A model generated the notes under the pieces. The model was not told the origin of the DNA. It did not search any database and saw only the letters and a program-made list of their open reading frames with translations. A stretch of DNA of 64,000 nucleotides, from positions 558,001 through 622,000 of the forward strand of contig OZ037929.1 of assembly GCA_964035575.1 (NCBI GenBank), written 5' to 3'. Position 1 is the first letter of the stretch. Every line of letters starts with the position of its first letter. Positions 19,392-29,452 of the stretch are shown here, piece by piece. Origin of the DNA: Rhynchopus sp. YZ270_cl-10. Lineage: Eukaryota > Euglenozoa > Diplonemea > Diplonemida > Diplonemidae. Position numbers and translations under genes: made by a program.

Positions 19392-21525
19392 ATTGTCTCT
19401 CGCGGAGTGCGCCGTGTGCAGGAAGAAAAAAAAAACAACTGCCTACAACAGCAACAACGCGGTGTGTGTCGGGTTCCCGGTACGGAACCACCCCCCGTCA
19501 AGAAGGCTCACTCTTTTTGTTGTTTTTTTTTGAAAGGGGAAGGAAGAGGAAGGGCGTGGGGGGATATGACAGATAGAAACCCGGATATAAAAAGAAACAA
19601 AACAAAAGGTGAAGTCACCCTGCACCAAAAGAGATGAGTTCTGTCTCAAATGCCACCCCCCGAAGGGAGGGCGAGGGTACACAGACACACCTCGTCTCTA
19701 GAGAGCAGACACATCCAGCAGGCACAAGGATCCTCTGGTCTGATATGTCATATTTTTTTCCCCCGCCGGGTTTCGTATCGTATTTGCGAGGGGGGGGAGG
19801 GATGACCCACAGACACACAAAATTAAGTGTGTGCGGGATAGGGAATTTAGTTAAAGAGACTTTGGTAAGTCACTTCCACTCAGAAAAGGCGTTCGGTAGC
19901 CATGAAGTTGTACCCACAAGGGGGGGAAAAAACAAAACAAAACAAAAAAATTGCAAAGAGCAAAGGCCCTTTGTAGTTGACGGTGGTCTCAAGTCCATCG
20001 GGAGCATAAGAACAGTACGCTAGCTACCTTAATATCGATATCTTCACACACAAAAGCACAATGTGACATGAAATAACACAAAGCCTTCTTCACATGATGG
20101 TGTACCCATATTTTTTTTGGTGAAAACACCGTGGGTGGACACCGAAAAGCCACTTCGCGGTTTACGGTTTAGATCTGGTATGCCCTCCACCCGTTTCCTC
20201 TCATCAGTCAGATGAACGGGGATCATTGCAGACACAGGGTTATGAGTCCTGTATGTTCCGGCTGGGGGACGCTCGGAAAACAAAACAAAACAAAAATGGG
20301 GGACCACGAACACCTTTACCACCAAGCATGTGGCAGAGATAAGACAAATGCTGGGGTTCTGGTTCTCTGACAGTGAGTGGGGGTAAGCTTCCACTTGATT
20401 TTGTTTGTGTTGATGAATCGCACAGTGGGTTCTGTACTCTAGTTTGTGCCCGAATGGGGGCCAGGATACAGTGATATTGCTTTCAATTATGCAACGAGTA
20501 CACGACGCAGACGATCTTAGAAATAGAGGGAAGAAAAAGCGCACAGAAAAGTAAAAAAAAAACGTTTGTACTTTGGACAATCGGGTTCTCTCCGTGAGGT
20601 AGCAAAGCCTCTACTGCAGGAAGTTTTTTTTTTTTCTCTTTATTGTTTTAGTGCACAAGAAGAAGGATTCAGACACAGAGAGGGGCCTTTTTGTTGTGTC
20701 AATCACCTAAGAACCCATTTGAAGTTAATAGGTCAGTACTTAATGCTGGCCGAAGCCTTTGTACTACAGCTTTTATGATTTTTTGTTTGTTAATCTGGTT
20801 GGGTTCGTGAAGCTGCTATTTTTCAAGACCAATGTATGAAGGAGGCCGTTTCTTGCTGGAGCATTTTTTTTGTAACGTTCATTTGGTACAACAATTTGGT
20901 GTACAAAAAGAACAAGAAAAACAAAAAAAACGACATTTTTTTCCCCCAAGATAAAAATGCCGAAACAAAAACAGAACTCTACACGTTGAAAGAAGGGGCC
21001 TGGTAATCTAATTATACACCCTCATCTCAAGAAATGAGTGTCAAGAAATGAGGGGAAAAAAGTGGATGGGGGAAAATACGAATCTTCTTTTTTTTTTTTG
21101 TTTGTTTGTTCGATAATGTCCTTATGGAGGTTAGTCCTTCATTCTTTTATTTTTTGAATAGCATTGTAAGATGAATTGCGTCCGTGTTTCAAGACGGGTA
21201 GTTAAAGGTCGCTATGTCAGGTGCCCACCCTACGTAAACTAATCTGAGATACACACGCCTCACAAAGACCGCAACCCGAAGGACGTTTCACTGTGTTACG
21301 CAGACACACCATCCATCTGTTTCAATACCGTGTCCGTGAATATGTTGGCCCAAAAAAAATATTTTGTCCGGAAATAGTAGTTGCAAATCGTTTTTTTTCC
21401 CCCTCCCCGGTAAGAGGCTGGGGGTTAACGCCTGCCTGTGTTTCATTACCCACGCAGGGTGGTGGGGATGCCCTCAAACCTATCCCATTAGAGCGTAGGA
21501 GTGGGAGACTCCCTTTGTGAAAGAA

Positions 21526-21573
21526 AAGTTTAGAGATGGATGAACCTAAGCCTCTTGTTGCTTTAGACACCTT
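21526..21573 (-). repeat. Hairpin element, type B
   Basis: AAAAGTTTAGAGATGG leader, CTAAGCCTCTTGTTGC core and partner TTTAG, then CACCTTGG. Confidence 0.6.
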
Positions 21574-21795
21574 GGTCGACGGGCTTCGTGAAAACCCTGT
21601 TCAGGTACAAACTCGCCGCCAGGTGCTTCCGAATGACCTACAATACACAGGCAACGAAAACACGAAATACCTGAGCGTTATCACACCCTTCCCACTACAT
21701 ACCCCGTCCCAAAATAATAGAAAACGACTTCAGAATCTGACAGTGAAGTATAAATCATAAAAGACAAGAAAACACCTTTCCGTCTATCGCGTATC

Positions 21796-21846
21796 TTGAC
21801 AATACAAAGCCCTCTCGTGACAGTGTACCTTTTGTACTGCGTGACC
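21796..21846 (-). repeat. Hairpin element, type D
   Basis: TACAAAG and TTTTGTA close a loop with CCCTCTCGTGACAGTGTACC. Same family as 6110, 32226 and 61663. Confidence 0.65.
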
Positions 21847-22029
21847 AGACACAACATGATTTCCCCCAATCCATTTCGATACAACATCTGATATGCCCTC
21901 CATCCGCTTGCTCTCATTGGTCAGATGAATGAAGATCACTGAAGACACAGGAGGTATTTAGCCCTGCCCCCCTCCAAATCCTGTAGATTCCAGCTGGAAG
22001 GGAAGCAGTATTCCCAGCTGCATATCCAC

Positions 22030-22060
<31 letters not shown>

Positions 22061-22092
22061 AGAAAAACACAAAAAAAAAAAATGATTCCCCC

Positions 22093-23037
22093 TCAACCCA
22101 ACGACGCACCACAGGTGTCACATTCTGTTGCCTGAGGTTGCACTGTGCCACAGGTGTTACAGGTCACCTTTGTCGCACCTCCGCTACCTACGTTAGTCCT
22201 TGCCGAAGTGCGCGCTGGAGGTGGTGGCGCCGCGGTACGTGCTGGAGGAGGGGGGACTGCGCTAGACACTTTTGCCCCTTGTGGAGGTGGTGGCGGCTGT
22301 GTGTTCTTCCTCCCTTGACTTGCAGAGGAAGCAAACGTGCCGGACACACCCTCATCACAAAACTCTGCACCACGCTTCTTGCCACGTGGCGGCTGTGGCT
22401 GTGGTGTCTCCTCCACCTCCTCTGCCTTAGCATCAACTATCGCAGCTGCCTCTGCAATGGCCTTCTCCACCTGGCTCTCTTGCTGCTCCTTCCACGCAGC
22501 GACGTTCGCATAATACGCAGCAATAGCCTCCTGGGAGTATTGCTGTTGACTACTATTTTCTGGTTTTTCAGTCTTTTCCTTCTGCTTTTTAGGGTGTTTC
22601 ACCTTTTTCAACGCAAACTCCAAAAGAGAATCAAGCGTAGTAGCAAACTGTGCACGAACGTTCGTTGGTATATCATGCCGAAGGGCGGCCGTTATTTCCG
22701 AGGAAATTTCATCCAAAGATTTGGTATTTTCTGCATCTCCAGCGCCAGCGGACTCCGCAAGGCGGGTGATCTTCTCCCGCAAGGACACTCCATTGTCAGC
22801 AAAGCGTGCAAGAAGCGCCTCTCCCAATTCTCGTTTCGTGGCGGCGCTCAAATCGGCTACCAGCGCTGCAGGTTCGTCCAGCTCTTTATAAGTGGGTGTC
22901 ACGCTTTTTCCTTCCAATAAACCTCCATAAGTCCGGATCGCTTCAGCTCTACACAGCCTATACTCTTCGTCGTCTAAGAACACATGCTTCATATTCGCTA
23001 TTTCCTCCAGCCTTGCAGCCAGCACTGCTTCTGCCAT
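22093..23037 (-). CDS. Zinc-ribbon protein with proline-rich linker, 314 aa
   Basis: A single exon, opening at the first ATG after a T-rich tract. Residues 1-150 are predicted helical and charged. A lysine-rich segment (about 143-160) precedes another alanine/glutamine-rich helical region, and 245-285 is proline-rich (PPPPPQGAK and PPPPARTS blocks). The C-terminus ends with a CxxC-x9-CxxC zinc ribbon (CNTCGTVQPQATECDTCG), the kind of small metal knuckle used for protein or nucleic-acid contacts. The N-terminal part does not match a family I can name. It is probably cytosolic or nuclear, as no signal or membrane segment is seen. Confidence 0.78.
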   Translation of the reverse strand: MAEAVLAARLEEIANMKHVFLDDEEYRLCRAEAIRTYGGLLEGKSVTPTYKELDEPAALVADLSAATKRELGEALLARFADNGVSLREKITRLAESAGAGDAENTKSLDEISSEITAALRHDIPTNVRAQFATTLDSLLEFALKKVKHPKKQKEKTEKPENSSQQQYSQEAIAAYYANVAAWKEQQESQVEKAIAEAAAIVDAKAEEVEETPQPQPPRGKKRGAEFCDEGVSGTFASSASQGRKNTQPPPPPQGAKVSSAVPPPPARTAAPPPPARTSARTNVGSGGATKVTCNTCGTVQPQATECDTCGASLG

Positions 23038-23066
23038 TGGGAGAAAATGAAAAAAAAAGAATGAAA

Positions 23067-23108
23067 AAAGTATCAGATGAACCTAAGCCTCTTTTGCTTA
23101 GTCACCTT
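23067..23108 (-). repeat. Hairpin element, type B, near a gene start
   Basis: TATCAGATGAACCTAAGCC with CTAAGC/GCTTAG stem and GTCACC end. It lies 30 bases upstream of the zinc-ribbon gene's start, that is, in its probable 5' untranslated or splice-acceptor region. Confidence 0.65.
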
Positions 23109-24039
23109 TTTTAAAAAGGTGGGGGAGTGAAGTTGAAGCGATAAGGGCGTGAAGGATCTTGAGATCAAAAGAAGGGGGGGGGGGGGGGGGGGGGGTTCGA
23201 AAAAAGATGAAAAAAAGAGATGCCAGAGAAAAAAAGTGGGGGTTGCGATAGAAATAAAACAAAACCGGTTTTGGGTTTATTCTGTTGGGTGTTGGGTGTT
23301 GGGAGGGTAGAAGTGGGTAATGTAATGAAAGTGTTGTTATGAAGTCTTTGTGATGTTTGCTCTTGTTTTTCGTTTTTTATTTTTAATCCCACCCCAAAAG
23401 AGTTGGGTTCTGAACTCAGTACTACCCACTAGCGTACGGATATCAACAAGACGGCACACCCCCGTCTCTCAGCGTGTGGTCTCTTTTTGTTATCGACAAC
23501 CGTGGGGGTGTTCGTACTCCAGGCCCCTTTTTATCTTTTTGATACACCAGACTTGCCCGTCTTTTTAGTTGAAAAAAGTCACACAAAAAATAGGGAGAAA
23601 AGTTGGTAAAATGACTCCAAATTACCAAAATTTCCTGAAAAAAAGATTTTTTTGATCATGGACAACATAATGTCGTCAAAGTTTTTATATGAGAGTTGCT
23701 ATTTTTGCAGGGAAAGGGGCGAGTCAAAAATTTTTATTTGGAGTATAGCAATAACGTTATGTAACCACTATCTTACCCCCCCTATATGGATGCATACCAT
23801 AAGGGTGGAGGTTGCTTTCCTTTTTGCAACATCCAATTCTTGAGTGTCTCGGATAAGGACAACATTGTAACAAATACCAACTACGACACAATGCAAAGAA
23901 ACATTTTCACACAAAATAAAGTGACGTTGATAGTGCAAACGCCTCTGGGACATAAAAAGGGGGAGAGCTCAAACAATTCTTTGTACACAATCTACACATT
24001 TTAACGCGTTTTTGTAGGAACCTGGAAAAAAAAAAACAA
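23109..24039. other. Spacer between the zinc-ribbon and CUB-like genes
   Basis: A pure G run of about 26 bases lies at 23177-23203 (C on the gene strand). A fragment at about 23922-23960 resembles the type A hairpin leader (GTTGATAGTGCAAACGCC). A 63-codon plus-strand frame at 23652 has no support. Otherwise A/T-rich. Confidence 0.5.
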
Positions 24040-27000
24040 TCAGTTTATCCCCATGTCGTTAGACGGAAGGAGGACACCCTCATCCCCTGTGGCATTCTCG
24101 ACAGCACCCTGAGACGTCTTGCAGACACCTGATATCGTTAGCAACGCTACACCAAGAATAATGGAGAGCACACCTACTAATGGGAGAACAATGTACGGCC
24201 ACGCGGTCCCCACGCCGGACGTGTCGGTCTTCTTACATACGTACTCAAAATCAAGTTCATTATCATCCACCCTTGCATCCCAGCCTCTGAACTGTACCAA
24301 GGCCGAGCCGTCCAGCACAACACGCTGGGAAACCATGTTGTAACCGGAGAAGGCACGCTCAAGGGTGTACCGTCCTGAGGCGACTCCCGCACTGTACAGA
24401 TACACGGACGATTGCGTAGAGGGCTGAAAGGCAAGGAATGTGATCACAACCTCGGTTTCGCACGCAATGTGCCAGCACGCTGTGCTATCTGCCTCGTGGC
24501 TCTCATAAAGCACCGTCCCAGTATCGTTCAGGTCGATGTTTTCCTGGCAGACGTACTCCACGCCTGGTGTAAGTGTTGGTGGTGCATCAGTGGCAGGCTT
24601 ATCAGTGGCAGGTACTGGTGTCGCATCCACACACGTGTAGTCGAACTCTACCGTTGAAGCATCATTCTCGCCTAGATCGTCACCCATCTGTACGAACTGC
24701 ACCAAGGCCGAACCATGCAGTACAAATTGAGCACCCTCGTTGTTCGAATGCGAGATGATTCTCTCAAAAGTGTAGTGTGTGCTGTCCCCGGATGACCTGA
24801 AGAGTTCCAAGAACGACCTATTTTCCAACCAGATAGTCGTGAAGGTGATGACAACCCCCTTGTCGCACGCAATGTACCAGCACGCCGTGTTCTTTGCCTT
24901 GTGGTTCGCATAACGCACCGTCCCAGTATCGTTCAGGTCGGTGTTTTCCTGGCAGACGTACTCCACACCTGGTGTAAGTGTTGGTGGTGCATCAGTGGGC
25001 TGTGCAGTTGGGTTCACACACACGTAGTCGAAGTCAATTGTCGGTAGATAATTACTGTCTGGTACATGTAACAGCACATAAGCCGAACCGTTCAGCACGA
25101 CGGCTCCGAGGTGGATATCATTTGGGCTGAACCATCTCTCGAGAGTGTAGTCCCCACCATTGCTGGAGCTGTACAGGCCCAGGTACGAGCGTTCCAATAG
25201 GAGCACCTGCAACGTGATGATAACCTCCGTGTCGCATGCAATGTGCCAGCACGCGTCGTGCGCTGGTCTGTGAGCAGAATACATTACGCGCCCAGAAGAG
25301 CTGAGGTCGGTGTTTTCCTGGCAGACGTACTCCACACCTGGTGTAAGTGTTGGTGGTGCATCTGTGGCTGGTGCTGGTGTTGCATCCACACACGTGTAGT
25401 CAAAAGAAACCACAGAGTCCCTTGCGTACACGAACTGCAGAAAGGCCGAACCGTTCAACACAACAGCAACTGGGACAGCATCATTGCCGTCCAAACTGCT
25501 CTCGAGAGTGAAGTCCACGCCATTGCCAGAGCTGTACAGGTCCAAGCGCGAGAAATTAAGTAAATCAAATGCGAGGGTCAGGAACGTGATGACGACGTCC
25601 TTGTCGCATGCAATGTGCCAGCACACGATGTTGTCACCCGCCTCTACTTTGCGTGCATAACTCGCGTTTCCAGCAGTGCTGTTCAGGTCGGTGTAATTCT
25701 GACAGAAGGCCTTCACACCTGGTGTAAGTGTTGGTGGCGCATCAGTGGGAGGTGCTGGTGTCGCATGCACACATGTGTAGTTGAAAACAAGTCTGTCGTA
25801 ATCCTCAAACCCTTCTTTGATGAACTGCACATAGGCAGGGCCTTTCAGAGGGATGGGGACGTCGCTGACATCCCTAGCAATCCAAGCGGGCAAATGTCTT
25901 TCGAGAGTGTAGTTCACGCCATTGCTGGAATACAGGTCCAACGTGAAATCCCCAATCTTAAAGGGGAATCTTGAGATCATGACGACAACCTCCTCGTCGC
26001 ACTCAATGTGCCAGCACACCTGCTCGTCTTCCACGTTGGTCAGATGAGTCACGTTCCCAGTAGTGTTGTACAGGTCAGTGCGCTCCGTGCAGACGTACTC
26101 CATACCTGGTGTCGCGGTTGGTGGGGCAGCTGTGGCTGGTGCTGGTGTCGCGTACGTACACGTGTAGTTCAAATCAAATTTGAAGGTGGGGTGCTCCACA
26201 ATCTGCAAATAAACGGGGCCATTCAACACGATAGGGGCTGTGGGGACTGGAGTTTGTGCTCCCCAACTTCTATCGAAAGTGTAAACGTCCGCGCCATTCC
26301 AGGTGTACAGGTTCAAGGTGTCGACGGAAAACTCGTCGAGAAACTCTAAGGAGTGGAACGTGATGACAACCTCCTTGTCACACTCAATAAACCAGCACAT
26401 GTACTCGTGTTCTAACGAAGGCGTCTCAACGGTCACGTTCCCTGTACCGTTCAGGTCAGTGCGCTCTGGACAGACGTTCATCATCCCTGGTGCTCGTGTT
26501 GGTGGCGCTTCTGTGGCAGGTGCTGGTGTCGCATCCACACACGTGTAGGTCAAATCAAATGCTACCGCCTTCAGTGATTTAAGCTCCAAAAAAGCGGGGC
26601 CTTTCAACGCGATGGGGGCTGTGGGGCCGAGGCTGTGACCGTCTGGAAAATATGCCACTTGCGTGTAGTGGTCCGAGCCATTACTGGAGTACAGGTACAA
26701 GGTGGAGTAGTCATTGTCAAACACGAAGGAGTGGAACGTGATGGCAACCTCCTTGTCACACGCAATGTGCCAGCACAGGGCCTCGTAGTGTTGTGGCGAC
26801 GTGTTGTTCAAGGTCACGTTCCCAGCAGTATCATTCAGGTCAGTGCGCTCCGTGCAGACGTACCACAACCCCGGTACTCGTGTTGGTGGCGTAGCTGTGG
26901 CAGGTGCTGGTGTCACGTACGTACACATGTAGGTCAAATTAAATTTGAAGGTGGGGTGCTCCACAATTTGCAAATAAACGGGGCCATTCAACACGATGGG

Positions 27001-27699
27001 GGCTATGGGTCTGGGGACTGAATCTTCTACTCCCAAACGTCTCTCGAGAGTGTAGTCCGCACCATTCCAGGAGTACAGGGCCAAGTAGTCGTCTGTATAG
27101 TCGAGAAACTCTAAGGAGTGGACCGTGATGACAACCTGCTTGTCACACTCAATATACCAACACGCGTACTCATGTTCTATCCAAGGCGTCTCAACGGTCA
27201 CGTTCCCTGCACCGTTCAGGTCAGTGCGCTCTGGACAGACGTGCATCATCCCTGGTGCTCGTGTTGGTGGCGCTTCTGTGGCAGGTGCTGGTGTCGCATC
27301 CACACACATGTAGGTCAAATCAAATTCGACCTGCGCAGTACGCCGCCTCTTGGCTAGCTGCAAATAGATCTGGCCTTGCAACGCAACGGGGACGTTGGTG
27401 TCACCTGAAGAAAACGCTCCGCCATTGCTGTAGTATAATAGAGTATCGCTGCCCAACGCGAAGGAGTGCAACGTGATGACAACCTCGTTGTCACACTCAA
27501 AGTACCAGCACACAAACTCGAATTCCACCATGCTTTTCTCATAGGTCACGTTCCCAGCAGTCTCATTCAGGTCAGTGGTCTCCTGGCAGGGGTACGGCAG
27601 CCCCGGTGCTGGTGTTGGCGCTTCTGTAGTAGGCAGTGCGCGTGCAGTGGCCAACTCGACGCCCACACACAGCAACACTGCAGCATATACACGCAGCAT
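24040..27699 (-). CDS. Surface protein with nine CUB-like repeats and a C-terminal membrane anchor, 1219 aa
   Basis: A single exon. A signal peptide (residues about 1-20) is followed by nine repeats of about 125 residues. Each begins with a Cys-x-x-x-Thr-Asp-Leu block (for example VCPERTDLN or VCQENTDLN), then a CWxxxC pair (CWHIACDKEV type), alternating strands, and a closing Tyr-x-Cys. Proline/threonine linkers such as ATPAPATEAPPT join them. The spacing resembles CUB or CUB-like beta-sandwich domains; the exact family needs a profile search. N-glycosylation sites are frequent. A membrane helix lies at about 1168-1192, with a 25-residue cytosolic tail. Likely an adhesion or recognition molecule on the cell surface. 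Repeat pairs share linkers, so internal duplication has been recent. The gene is intron-less. Confidence 0.85.
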   Translation of the reverse strand: MLRVYAAVLLCVGVELATARALPTTEAPTPAPGLPYPCQETTDLNETAGNVTYEKSMVEFEFVCWYFECDNEVVITLHSFALGSDTLLYYSNGGAFSSGDTNVPVALQGQIYLQLAKRRRTAQVEFDLTYMCVDATPAPATEAPPTRAPGMMHVCPERTDLNGAGNVTVETPWIEHEYACWYIECDKQVVITVHSLEFLDYTDDYLALYSWNGADYTLERRLGVEDSVPRPIAPIVLNGPVYLQIVEHPTFKFNLTYMCTYVTPAPATATPPTRVPGLWYVCTERTDLNDTAGNVTLNNTSPQHYEALCWHIACDKEVAITFHSFVFDNDYSTLYLYSSNGSDHYTQVAYFPDGHSLGPTAPIALKGPAFLELKSLKAVAFDLTYTCVDATPAPATEAPPTRAPGMMNVCPERTDLNGTGNVTVETPSLEHEYMCWFIECDKEVVITFHSLEFLDEFSVDTLNLYTWNGADVYTFDRSWGAQTPVPTAPIVLNGPVYLQIVEHPTFKFDLNYTCTYATPAPATAAPPTATPGMEYVCTERTDLYNTTGNVTHLTNVEDEQVCWHIECDEEVVVMISRFPFKIGDFTLDLYSSNGVNYTLERHLPAWIARDVSDVPIPLKGPAYVQFIKEGFEDYDRLVFNYTCVHATPAPPTDAPPTLTPGVKAFCQNYTDLNSTAGNASYARKVEAGDNIVCWHIACDKDVVITFLTLAFDLLNFSRLDLYSSGNGVDFTLESSLDGNDAVPVAVVLNGSAFLQFVYARDSVVSFDYTCVDATPAPATDAPPTLTPGVEYVCQENTDLSSSGRVMYSAHRPAHDACWHIACDTEVIITLQVLLLERSYLGLYSSSNGGDYTLERWFSPNDIHLGAVVLNGSAYVLLHVPDSNYLPTIDFDYVCVNPTAQPTDAPPTLTPGVEYVCQENTDLNDTGTVRYANHKAKNTACWYIACDKGVVITFTTIWLENRSFLELFRSSGDSTHYTFERIISHSNNEGAQFVLHGSALVQFVQMGDDLGENDASTVEFDYTCVDATPVPATDKPATDAPPTLTPGVEYVCQENIDLNDTGTVLYESHEADSTACWHIACETEVVITFLAFQPSTQSSVYLYSAGVASGRYTLERAFSGYNMVSQRVVLDGSALVQFRGWDARVDDNELDFEYVCKKTDTSGVGTAWPYIVLPLVGVLSIILGVALLTISGVCKTSQGAVENATGDEGVLLPSNDMGIN

Positions 27700-28156
27700 T
27701 GATGCGCTCCTGGGGGAAGCTCTGGTTTGTAGGGAGAGAGAGTGTCAGTGACTACGGGGGGAGGAGGATGGGGAGGAGGGATACGCTTGAGGGGACGTGT
27801 TTGGGAGAATAAAAGAGAAATCATTTTTGATACCTCCCCTATTTTTGGGAGTGTCATCATGCTCCCTTGGACTGCACCCAGGAAGTGGCCCTTCCCCCTT
27901 TTTTTTCCCGCTTCCGAGCTTCCTTGAGAAGGAAAACTTCAGAGTAAACCCAGCTACCATAGAGGGTTCAATGCGTCTATTCGCCCCTATACCCACGACG
28001 AGCGATTTTCCCTTACCTAACAACAGAGAGGACGTGAGTGAGTAAGAGGCTAGCCACAACAAAAAAAGGGCAGGGGAGATGCTGTATTTTTATTCAAATA
28101 GGAGTTTTTGATATTTCTCTTTTTTTCTGTGTCACCCTTTTTTTTTTTTGCTTGCT
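27700..28156. other. 5' flank of the CUB-like gene and spacer
   Basis: On the gene strand, the 110 bases before the ATG are strongly pyrimidine-rich and end ACAAACCAG. This is the best candidate in the window for a splice acceptor in front of a start codon. No gene is seen in the rest. Confidence 0.5.
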
Positions 28157-29048
28157 GTAATATGAGGCAGGGCACTAGCTAGACTTTTTTTTTCCCGTTT
28201 TTTTGCGGTTTTGCGGTTTCAAAAAAATTTTCGCGCGGCGACAAACTAGAAGGGAAAACACACGAATGAGGGACGGGGAGATTTTGGGAAGGGGTTATTT
28301 ACAGGGCATTTTTTACGGGGCTAAACCCGACTGACCCCTGGTGGAATCTCCTGCCAACTTCATTGCATGTATCAGAATGCTTCTGTGCGTGAGCATGTGT
28401 TGCCGCAGGGTCTGCACAGCTTCCGACGTTCGCACATACCCCCCAGTCTCCTGTTTGCTGTCGACCATTCTATCACATACTCCTCCATGTCCGCGGCGGC
28501 ACGCCGGCTCACTATGCTCTGACTTAATCTCACCGATCGTGACCACCCCTCTACCTGAATCGATTGCATTTTCGGTTGCAAAATGCAACTGTCCAAATTG
28601 CAAGGGGATTCCCGAAGACAATGTAAAATAATAAATGGCGCCGCAGGCAAAAAAAAATTAGGGTACGGTGTAAAGATGCCGGTTTTACACCAGAGTCACT
28701 CAACAAACCCTTTTTTTTTGCGAAGCAAAAAAAGGAAAATGGTCAGAGTCCTAGCTTGCCTGGGTCAGTGGGTCAAGCTGACCCAAGTGCCTGGGTCGCG
28801 ACCCACAAAAAAAAAAAAAAAAGGGAATTAATTACAGTCCCGCCTCTAATTAGTGAATTTCTAATTTATAAATTCGACCAAATCTGAAAATATTTAATTA
28901 GCGACTTTATAAATTAGAACGTCACTAATTAAGATTTTATAAATTAGCTTGTCCACCCAAATCCCAGTCTGAATCTCTACAAGACTATCTGCATCTTTCT
29001 CTCCGACCATCATGTCTGTCTCCACCACGGAATGAACGGAAAAAATGA

Positions 29049-29452
29049 AAGAAATATGCCGAAGATGTGACCATCGTCGAGCAGGCTGTCCTCACCGCCC
29101 CGGAGATTGTCACCATCACAGACAACGCCATGGCGGATGACAGAGAAGTTGAAAGTGCCAGCCTCACCGTTCATCGGCGGACGCAGGCACTGATGACAGA
29201 CCGCACGCTGATGTGATGGCGTGGTGGAATGACGCTCACCCAGGACGCCATATTTCTGCTCCCACCATCTCCAAGTACAAAACCCACAAAAAGAGAGCGG
29301 TTCGTACTTCACCCAAGGCTCTTTTGAACCCCGAGGAGCTGAAGAGGTTTCTCAACCTTACGGGGATGACCCGCAAGTTCAACAGCCAACCGATTTGCGT
29401 CGCTTGCGAGGGGGATGGTGGTGAAGACGAGGCGGGACACGCCTCGGTGTAA
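29049..29452 (+). pseudogene. Degenerate DNA-transposase fragment with helix-turn-helix
   Basis: Reading the plus strand from 29049, the frame runs to 29143, is interrupted by a 48-bp hairpin element plus one duplicated 8-mer, and resumes at 29200 in the same frame to the stop at 29450-29452. The segment WWNDAHPGRHISAPTISKYK resembles the helix-turn-helix of CENP-B/pogo- or psq-type transposases; this is a pattern judgement. There is no intact start or catalytic core, so it is a fragment. It sits at the centre of the composite foldback. Confidence 0.55.
29144..29191 (-). mobile_element. 48-bp type A hairpin element with exact 8-bp target duplication
   Basis: The element runs from AGAAGTTGAAAGTGCC to GCAGGCACT and is bracketed by GATGACAG at 29136-29143 and 29192-29199. 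Removing it with one GATGACAG copy restores a continuous frame in the transposase fragment. This direct evidence of insertion defines the ends of the type A family. It can fold with AGTGCC/GGCACT as the stem and CCG/CGG inside. Confidence 0.88.

Larger units (their letters stand above)
19392..22092. other. 2.7-kb spacer
   Basis: No supported gene. Contents: long A/T tracts; two related protein-like minus-strand fragments (20174-20248 and 21885-21957); a type B hairpin at 21526-21573; a type D hairpin at 21796-21846; a 28-base A run at 22029-22056. The last A run is immediately downstream of the zinc-ribbon gene's stop. Confidence 0.5.

Noticed and set aside
18253-19533. 426-codon plus-strand open frame opposite the NIPA-like gene
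   Set aside because: It is the shadow of the Ala/Lys/Glu-rich coding repeats on the minus strand, giving serine/alanine/phenylalanine runs; the zinc finger and splicing support the minus strand.
20044-20580. 178-codon minus frame
   Set aside because: Much of it is phenylalanine-rich translation of T tracts; only the short HLTDERKRVEGIPD part looks coding and is reported as a possible relic.
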